This document shows positions 57,411 through 64,000 of a DNA stretch of 64,000 bases, piece by piece. Both the position numbers and the translations under genes were made by a program. How positions within the stretch are numbered: position 1 is the stretch's first letter; every line of letters starts with the position of its first letter. Source of the stretch: Adiantum capillus-veneris (lineage: Eukaryota; Streptophyta; Polypodiopsida; Polypodiales; Pteridaceae). The notes under the pieces are model-generated. The model did not search any database. It had not been told where the DNA came from and saw only the letters and a program-made list of their open reading frames with translations. The DNA lies in NCBI GenBank assembly GCA_014529385.2, contig CM043947.1, positions 99,048,036 through 99,112,035 on the forward strand, given 5' to 3'.

Positions 57411-58330
57411 ATCTCGAACATCGTCATCGTCATGCCATCATTGTTGTGCCCATTGTTATGAATATCGTCTCAAACATCATCATCGGCATGCCATCATTAC
57501 TATGGTGATTGTTATGAATATCTTCTCGGACATCATCTTCTGTCATTTATTTATGTGCACACATACATTCTTATTTTGTTATACATACATATGTGCTATC
57601 TGATCGTCACGCCATCATTGTTATGGCCATTGTCTTGAATATCATCTCCGACATTGTCATCCTCATGTCATCATTACTATGGTCACTATTATGAATAGCG
57701 TCACGGAAATTATCAATCGTCATGCCATCATTGTAATGGCCATTGTCTCGGACATCGTCATCATCATGCCGTCATTACTATGGTCATTGTTGTGGCCATT
57801 TTCTTGAATATCGTCGTGGACATTATCAATCGGCATGCCATCATTGTTATGGCCATTGTTATGAATATCGTCTTGGACATCGTCATCAATATGCCATAAT
57901 TACTAAGGTCATTGTTATGAATACCTGCTTGGACATCATCTTGTGTCATGTATTTATGTGCACACATACATTCTTATTTTGTTATACATACATATGTGCT
58001 ATCTAATCGTCATGCCATCATTGTTATGGCCATTGTCTTCAATATCATCTCGGACATCGTCATCCTCATGTCATCATTACTATGGTCATTGTTATGAATA
58101 TCGTCGCGGACATTATCAATCATCATGTCATCATTGTTGTGGCCATTGTCTTGAATATCGTATGGAGATCATCTCGTTATATATACATATGTGCACACAT
58201 ATACTCCTATTTTGTTATACATGCATATGTGCCATGTCATCGTCATGTCATCATTGTTATGGCCATTTTCTTGAATATTGTATGGACATCATTTCATGTC
58301 ATGTATTTATGTACTATCCATTGTTATGTT
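57410..58330 (+). repeat. Minisatellite, ~57-bp units with ~400-bp higher order
   Basis: Units of the type atcgtcatgccatcattgtt / atggccattgtcttgaatat / cgtctcggacatcgtc repeat with drift. A longer module containing tttatgtgcacacatacattc recurs at about 57552, 57955 and 58190. The open frames here (57743-58459) are products of the repeat, not genes. Confidence 0.9.
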
Positions 58331-58784
58331 ATCAAAAGGGCAGCATTGCAAACCGTCTCTTATGATATTTTGACTGTGATTATTTTAATTGACATTGCTA
58401 AGATTTTCTCGATTGTATTTCTTGAGTTTATGATATTTGCAGGTATCACCAAAAGTTAAAGTTTATCAAAACATTTTTTGGTGAAGAGATTATGGCAGAA
58501 TAGAGAAGTTTATGAAGACATTTTTGGTGAGCAGATGTCAGCAGTCTACACAAAGATATCTCTCTCTTTAGCCTTTTAAGGCGATTGTTGTACTTGGTTG
58601 GAGTGATGTAGCTCCTCATAAGCATTCTTTGTAAACTCAATGATATTTTTAATATAACGGTGGGTGTATATAGAGCTGTGGGTTTTTTCCTTGAGTCCCC
58701 CAAGGGTTTTTCCATCCATAGTTAGGGACCCTTATTTGAGTGGGGGTGTTGAGCTCTATATATAGCACGAGCTCCATATATAGC

Positions 58785-59270
58785 TTCAAAGCATGTTTAG
58801 TTGCAAAAGGTTACTCCCAAGTTGTTGGTGTTGACTATCAAGAGACCTTTTCATCGTTGTTTGCATTACAAGTGGTCAAGTTTTATTGATATTTTTTGTT
58901 CAATTTGATTTAGAAGCTCGTCAAGTGGATATGCGAACTACTTTCCTTAATGGTGACTTGTCAGAAGGGTTTGTTATTTCATGTAAAGAAGACCTTTTTG
59001 CTCAACTCCATAAGGCACTATATGGTCTCAAGCAAGCTTCGCAAGCCTGGTATACAAAATTTGATCTTTTTCTCACCTGTAAAGGATTCATCTCTTGCTC
59101 TTGAGACCCCAACTTATACATAAAGCACCAAGGTAGGAGTTTTGTGATTCTTGCTCTTTATGTGGATGATACCATCCTTGTTTCCAATAATTTGGGATTT
59201 CTTCAACAATTGAAAAATTTTACTGTATTCTGCATTTGATATGGTGGATTTGGGAGAGAGTCACTCCTGT
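58785..59270 (+). pseudogene. Forward copia reverse transcriptase
   Basis: FKACLVAKGYSQVVGVDYQETFSSLFALQVV begins right after the broken 3' LTR. Then come DMRTTFLNGDLSEGFVI, HKALYGLKQASQAWYTKF, and in another frame FVILALYVDDTILVSNN with the YVDD catalytic motif near 59160. The first part of the domain is missing, and two frameshifts are present. Confidence 0.87.
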
Positions 59271-60100
59271 CTTGGCATTTAAATTCAAAGGAACCGTACA
59301 AAAAGTATTTTATTCCTTTCACAGTCAATGTTTATTGCAGATACTATTCAAAAATTTGGTATGGAATCAACACATTCGGCCAACACACCTTGTTTTGTGA
59401 GTTCTACGAAGAGCACTTTTGACAATTGTGGTCAACTTGTCACAAATCAACCTTATGCTAACTTAATTGGATGTCTTCAGTTTGTTGGCATGAAAACTCA
59501 CCCTGATATTTTGTTTTTTGCTAATTATCTTGCACAACATATTGCATGTCCTTCTCTTAAGCATTGGTCTACAACAAAGCATGTATTGAAATACTTAAAA
59601 GACATCGGATTCTATGAAATATCTTTCTCTTTTGGGTTACAAAGATGCAGATTGGGCAAGCTCACATCTATCTATGCAATATACTAGTGGGAATTTCTTC
59701 TTTATAAATGGTTGTCTTCTTTCTTGTACTAGCAAGAAACAATGATGAGTTGCAGTTTCTACGACCGAGTCAGAATATGTTGCGGCGTCACTTGCATCTC
59801 CTGAGCTAATCTGGTTTGAAAAATGTTCATTGTTATTGGTGACTCTCCTCTTTCTATCCCACCCTTGTAGTGTGATAACTAGAGTGCTATTAGTCTTGCA
59901 AAAGACTATGTTCAACGTAATAAGTCAAAGCACATTGTTGTCCATTATCATTATGTCATGTATGAAGTATGCAAAGGCACCATAATGGTTGAACACTCTC
60001 TAAGTGACCAGATGATTGCATACATTCTCTTGCGCTCGGAGCTTGGAGTTTCTTTGGCCTCATTCTTTTTAGATTAGCTCCTCTTCTTAACAGTTTTGTA
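59271..60100 (+). pseudogene. Forward copia RNase H
   Basis: KFGMESTHSANTPCF, YANLIGCLQFVGMKTHPDILFFANYLAQHIACPSLKHWSTTKHVLKYL, DADWASSHLSMQYTSGNFFF, CTSKKQ-stop, VAVSTTESEYVAASLA and KSKHIVVHYHYVMYEV follow the copia RNase H order in changing frames. Confidence 0.85.
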
Positions 60101-60462
60101 TATATGACATTGTAATCCTATAGGTAACAAGAACTAGGCACAATCTACACTTGTACATTGTGATCTCTGAGTAACTTGTATATTTGTACATAGATACACA
60201 ATTTACTTTCACGTCATCATCACTAGTTCATATCTCCACATTGTATAGGGACTTGGGTTTTTCCCTTGAACTCCCCAAGGGTTTTTTCATCAAGATCTAG
60301 AGGCCTTTTTTTTAGTGGGGATGTTGAAGCTATATATGGCTCACTCTACTCAACTTGGTCTCACCTATATATTTGTATTTTGTCCTCAATATGAATCAGT
60401 ATTCGGGAGTGTACATGGTGTGTCTCTTGTCTCTTCTCTCTCTTTCTCTCTACATCTAAACA
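60101..60462 (+). repeat. Forward copia 3' tail and LTR
   Basis: gggtttttcccttgaactcc and aagggttttttcatc (60253-60291), then the purine tract agtgggga, precede the 141-bp LTR 60322-60462. The tail motif is shared with both minisatellite-bearing non-autonomous elements. Confidence 0.88.
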
Positions 60463-60631
60463 ATATGTACACACACATGCATAAATAAAACATATATATT
60501 AATTTGCCTACAATCTAAATACACTATGAGCACGCACACACACACATTTTCAAATGTTTTTTTTTTAATTTATGATTCACAACGAAAGAAAGTGAATTGA
60601 TAATACAAAAAAGAGTTCTTTTGATTTAAGT

Positions 60632-61580
60632 CAATCTAGAGTTAGTTTTTCATTATTATGCAAATTTATTTGGAAATTAATAAATTTTGTTTCTTTTTTA
60701 AACAATGACCTGTCATAGGTGTTGTAAATGTTAGAATGTTTTTAGTCAAGCTTTAGTGCTAGGTTTTAATTACATTTGATTAACTTCATGTGTATGGCAA
60801 ATCGGCATTGTTATGTCGATTGCTTAGGTCAAATTGATGTTGTTATTTCAATTGAATGTAGTTTGCCTCTTTAGACTAGCCGCTTAATTATGTTAGGTGC
60901 TTAGGTTTAGCCACTTAGGTATTCAACCGCTTAGGCATTTAGCTGCTTAGGGATAGCCCCTTAGGACTAGTCAGTATTCATGCTGTTGAAGGCTAGACGC
61001 TTAGGGCTAGCCGCTTAGTGTTAGCCGTGTGTGGCTAGATGATTAGGGCTATCTGCATAGGCTTTCATCCGCTTAGCCATGTTGCTTAGGCCTACCCGTT
61101 TCATTATTTAGTCACTTAGCCACTTAGGGCTAGTCGCTTAGGTCTAATCAATATTCAAACCGTTTAGGGATTGCCACTTAGGTATATGTTAGTCGCTTAG
61201 TCGCTTAGGGCTAGCCACTTACGGTTAGCTACTTAGGGTATACTGCTTAGGATAAGCGGCTAGGCTGTTTCTGTCCGCTTAGGGTTTAGGTCTTACAGCT
61301 AGTCTCTTATATGTTAAGTTTTTGTAATCTGGCTATTTCAAGCCGCTTAAGTAAAGTAATGTTTACTTTGTCCGCTCAAAGTTGGCCGATTAGGGCGAAA
61401 GACGATTAAGGTTTGGTTGTGAGGATGTGGCTATGTTTGGGTGGGTGAAATAGAAAAAACACAACCCACTTCATCAAAAGCTTGTGCACTTCAAAAATGC
61501 AAAATCCTTTAATAACGCAAAGAAACTTTGACAAACAAACTTTAATAACACAAACAGAATTCAATAACGCATATAGAATT
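60632..61580. repeat. CTTAGGG-rich repeat block B
   Basis: Co-linear with 35433-36710 (for example ggtgttgtaaatgttagaatg and gataagcggctaggctgtttc). It lacks the part corresponding to 36215-36525. It runs directly into CACTA transposase sequence. Confidence 0.85.
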
Positions 61581-63130
61581 TAGAAATGGTATGGAAATGA
61601 ATGGAGTGAACCCATTTGGATTACAGAGATGTTCATGGATCAAATGGCCTAATTGCTTGGTAGTTATAATCTTCCACAATGGCTAGCTATCAAGAAGGGT
61701 CATCTTCTACTGTCACTGATTGTCCCAAGAAAGTACAAGGCAAAGAACATGGACGTCTGTCTGACACCACTTATAGAAGAGCTTTAAATCCTGTGGATAG
61801 GGATCGATGGTGTTGACATGTCCCAACTAGTCAGATGATGAAATAGACCATGTACAAGGCATTCTCATGTATACCATGCATGACTCGCTAGGATTTGATG
61901 AGTGTTAAGGTAAGTATCTTTGAAACCCTCACCTTTTTGCAATACCTGGCCATGCTAACACTTTTATTTCATTTTTATTATTTTTTAGGCTTGAGTTACT
62001 TGGGCAATCATGCATGTCCAAAATGTGGTCCTTGACTTGACTCCTGTCACTTTGATCATTTGAGCCAGATAGTTTACAAGGAGTATGGTAGATTTTTTCA
62101 TGAAGGAAATGAGCTACGTGGACCAAACATATGCAAACACGATATTCCTCTACTGAAAGCTAGTGATTGGAAGAACACGTGGCTAGAGAGGGGATATTTT
62201 AAGCCATTGGGCATGAAGAGACTATCTATTTTTCATGAACTCTTGTATTGGAGTTACTTGCTTATTAATCATCTGCTCGATCCAATGCACATTTTTTAGA
62301 ATGTGGCCGGGGGAGATCCTAGGAAGACCATCACTAGAAAAAGGGAGAGCAAGGCCCAAAGAGATGACCTATAGGCTGTGGGTCTAATGCCTAAGATGCG
62401 GCCTCAACTTAAACTCAATGTAAAGTTTTTTATACCAAAAGTCCATGGATTTCAAGTCATGCAATTGGGAAACAAGTGAAGAAGACCATATCCTCATTCA
62501 AAACTCCTACTAGTGCATGGGATGTTTGAAAATGGCTTTCTCTAGAGATGAAAACCTTAGTGGTCTAAAGTCCCACAATGGGCTACATCCAAAACATCTT
62601 GAAGATTAGCTTTAGGAGTTTGATATTTTTATCTTTGATGTCAAGTGGCTCAAAGTTATAACTAGTGGGCCTAATGAAATTGTGCACAAAGATAAGAGTG
62701 GACTAAGTCAAGTGAACTCTAGGCGGGTATGTACAGATGGTCGGGATACATTTATACTTTCATAGCATTGTGAATAAGTTGTGCTTACAATAGATCCACG
62801 ATGGGATGAAAAGGATGAAAAAGATTTGTCTAAACAACATTGGTTCTTTGTTGTTCACGTTGCTCCACGGAGCAAACAAGAGTGTGTGAAGGATTTGAAG
62901 TTGAGGTCAAATAGCTTCATGACCAAAGTGCACAGCCGATGGATGATGTAATTGAGGATTCTAAGCTAGAAACTAGTAGTGAGCAGATGCTTGAACGTAG
63001 AGATGAGATCTCAAAGATGCATGTAGATGCAGAGAGCAATGTAGAAGTGGAGTTTGATGATAAAAATGTAGAAGTATAGATTGAGATAGATATCTTTGGT
63101 GCAACAACGCTCATGGAAGATGAGAGATTA
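61581..63130 (+). pseudogene. CACTA (En/Spm) TNP2-like transposase
   Basis: NLPQWLAIKKGHLLLSLIVPRKYKAKNMDVCLTPLIEEL-stop-ILWIGIDGVD (61670-61830) matches the TNP2 core. QGILMYTMHDSLGF precedes an intron-like gap (GTAAGT at 61911 to TTTTTAG near 61988), followed by LSYLGNHACPKCG and, after a shift, YKEYGRFFHEGNELRG, LKASDWKNTWLERGYFKPLG, LLYWSYLLINHLLDPMHIF-stop-NVAGGDPRKT (62060-62330). A C-terminal CE-VVLTIDPRWDEKD..HWFFVVHVAPR segment lies near 62775-62870. Many stops make it inactive. No CACTA terminus was found. Confidence 0.82.
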
Positions 63131-63306
63131 AATACTCGTTTTTTCTAGGATCTCTTTTGTAAAACTCTTTTAATTATTCTAAAACAAAGGATAGATATAA
63201 TAAGTTGTGTTGTAGCTTCATTTTTTTTTCATTTGCATTGTTTAAGTTGTTCTCTTATGGATATGTGAACTAACATATTGTATCTCTACTATTTGTGTAT
63301 CTGTAG

Positions 63307-63960
63307 CCATGGCCGATGATGACGAGACGTATACTCCTAGCTTTAGTTTTCTAGTCACTCCAATTAGCATGTCACCTAAGTAGATGGATTCATCTTTATC
63401 AGAGTTTAAACTGGAGCAGGTTGCTTACTCAAAAAACCTTTGGGGAGTTGGTCCCTCTAGACCTAGTATAGCCGGTGGCCCTACTCCTTGGACAACTATG
63501 CCCCCTACACCGATCGGTAATATACCTCTTTCAAGTGTGTTAGCTACACCAATGGCTTGTTCTTATTTGAGATAAGGTAGGCGTCAATCTAGAGGTGGGG
63601 TTGTTGTGGTAGCAGCTCTTTCAATGCGTCTAGTGTCGACACCACCAAGAGAGCATCCACCTCTCTCTTGAGTAGATAGTTCACTAGCAGGCACACCACG
63701 TACACCTTGGGGATCACATGAGCATGAGCCTTTTAAGGTGTACAAGAATAGGGATGGGGATGTTGTCATGGATAGGGTCTGAAAGGCCATGAGATAGAGG
63801 ATTTGGCAGCTCTGCACAATTCAATTTGGCCACTCTGTGATGGAGATTTGGGATGATCAAGATGATGAGAGAAAGAATTACATCATCGAGGCTATTCATG
63901 GAGAGTATAGGCCGGCAGAGGGATATGATCTAGTCTCAAATGACTAGAACTTGAGTGTGG
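63307..63960 (+). pseudogene. Possible second CACTA ORF, broken
   Basis: MADDDETYTPSFSFLVTPISMSPK-stop-MDSSLSEFKLEQVAYSKN, a proline-rich part (TPWTTMPPTPIGNIPLSS) and later RTPWGSHEHEPFKVYKNRDGDVVMDRV and YIIEAIHGEYRPAEGYDLVSND appear in one strand with frame changes. The position after TNP2 and the proline-rich plus basic layout fit the TNP1/TNPA-type partner of CACTA elements, but the family is not recognised with certainty. Confidence 0.45.
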
Positions 63961-63981
63961 TGATTGCCATGATGTCACTAT

Positions 63982-64000
63982 TGGTGGAGCTATATATGGC
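63982..64000 (+). repeat. Probable copia LTR start at window edge
   Basis: tggtggagctatatatggc resembles the first 19 bp of the forward copia LTRs (tgttgaagctatatatggc at 60322). A further copy probably starts here. Confidence 0.5.

Larger units (their letters stand above)
54267..58784 (+). mobile_element. Non-autonomous LTR element with minisatellites
   Basis: The 5' LTR 54267-54415 (TGTTGAGCTCTATATATAGC ... TTGTTCAACA) is followed by TGGTATCAGAGC at 54416. The 3' LTR begins at 58747 but only its first 38 bp survive (to 58784), and then copia RT sequence resumes. It belongs to the same family as 11255-13473: the LTRs share the ctctatatatacatcatct and tattctacacactttggggtt blocks, and the 3' tails share ggagtgatgtagctcctc and ataacggtgggtgtatatag. 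There is no gag or pol. The lost 3' LTR part and about 0.7 kb of copia coding sequence probably went in one deletion. Confidence 0.88.
41057..60462 (+). mobile_element. Ty1/copia element with three nested insertions
   Basis: The 5' LTR 41057-41183 and 3' LTR 60322-60462 share TGTTG(G/A)AGCTATATATG..CTC and end in ACATCT(C/A)AACA. The target duplication ATATG lies at 41052-41056 and 60463-60467. The primer site TGGTATCAGAGC is at 41184. Coding order on the plus strand is gag, zinc knuckle, protease, integrase, RT, RNase H. The 19.4 kb length is due to insertions at 41408-43334, 43533-51588 and 54267-58784. The gag-pol has many stops, and part of the integrase/RT junction is missing. Confidence 0.93.

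Noticed and set aside
57743-58459. Plus-strand frames of 87-140 codons
   Set aside because: They are translations of the ~57-bp minisatellite; the units drift without regard to frame.

Overview
The window is AT-rich nuclear DNA of a land plant. Supporting signs are spliced genes with GT..AG introns, remains of an organellar-type PLS/PPR gene, a nepenthesin-like aspartic protease gene, CACTA, Ty1/copia and Ty3/gypsy elements, and tRNA-iMet primer sites (TGGTATCAGAGC). The style of the PPR repeats and the large load of nested transposons suggest a big-genome non-seed plant such as a homosporous fern, but that is inference. Almost everything here is mobile DNA in various states of decay. No rRNA, tRNA gene or CRISPR array was seen. 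Layout: 1-8.7 kb holds a Ty3/gypsy LTR with gag remnant at the left edge, an unknown 175-codon ORF, a decayed PPR gene and a matching LTR at 7.7-8.7 kb. The PPR remnant therefore lies between two LTRs of one family. 9.0-34 kb is the most interesting part. A 12.1 kb DNA transposon with perfect 29-bp terminal inverted repeats (9611 and 21726) carries genes in the order forward, reverse, forward, reverse. They are a small coiled-coil ORF and a transposase-like CxxC gene, an intact spliced 486-aa orphan, a histone-H3/CENH3-like protein fused to a C48 (Ulp1-type) cysteine protease and an SPKK/SPAK-rich tail, and a gene with a possible BAH-like start. The two central genes diverge from a compact bidirectional promoter. 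A non-autonomous LTR element (11255-13473, target duplication ATATC) interrupts the CxxC gene. The transposon itself appears to sit inside an older, reverse-oriented relative. On its left is a second H3-like pseudogene (minus strand, 9.2-9.6 kb). On its right are a second CxxC gene (22.2-24.3 kb) and a decayed DDE-type transposase (25.5-26.4 and 31.75-33.6 kb), which is split by a reverse-oriented copia element (26399-31750, target duplication TTTTT). 34-41 kb holds a CTTAGGG-rich satellite-like block and a four-exon aspartic protease gene with one frameshift. 41057-60462 is one Ty1/copia element (target duplication ATATG on both sides) inflated to 19.4 kb by three nested insertions: a small LTR element (41408-43334), a complete but degenerate Ty3/gypsy element (43533-51588) and a minisatellite-filled non-autonomous LTR element (54267-58784). 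60.6-64 kb holds a second copy of the CTTAGGG block followed by a broken CACTA (En/Spm) transposase. How the genes work together: the H3-like/C48/SPKK protein, the CxxC protein and the two companion proteins look like the gene set of one family of large transposons that uses histone mimicry. None of the copies here looks fully functional, since all but the 486-aa gene and the small coiled-coil ORF carry stops, frameshifts or insertions.
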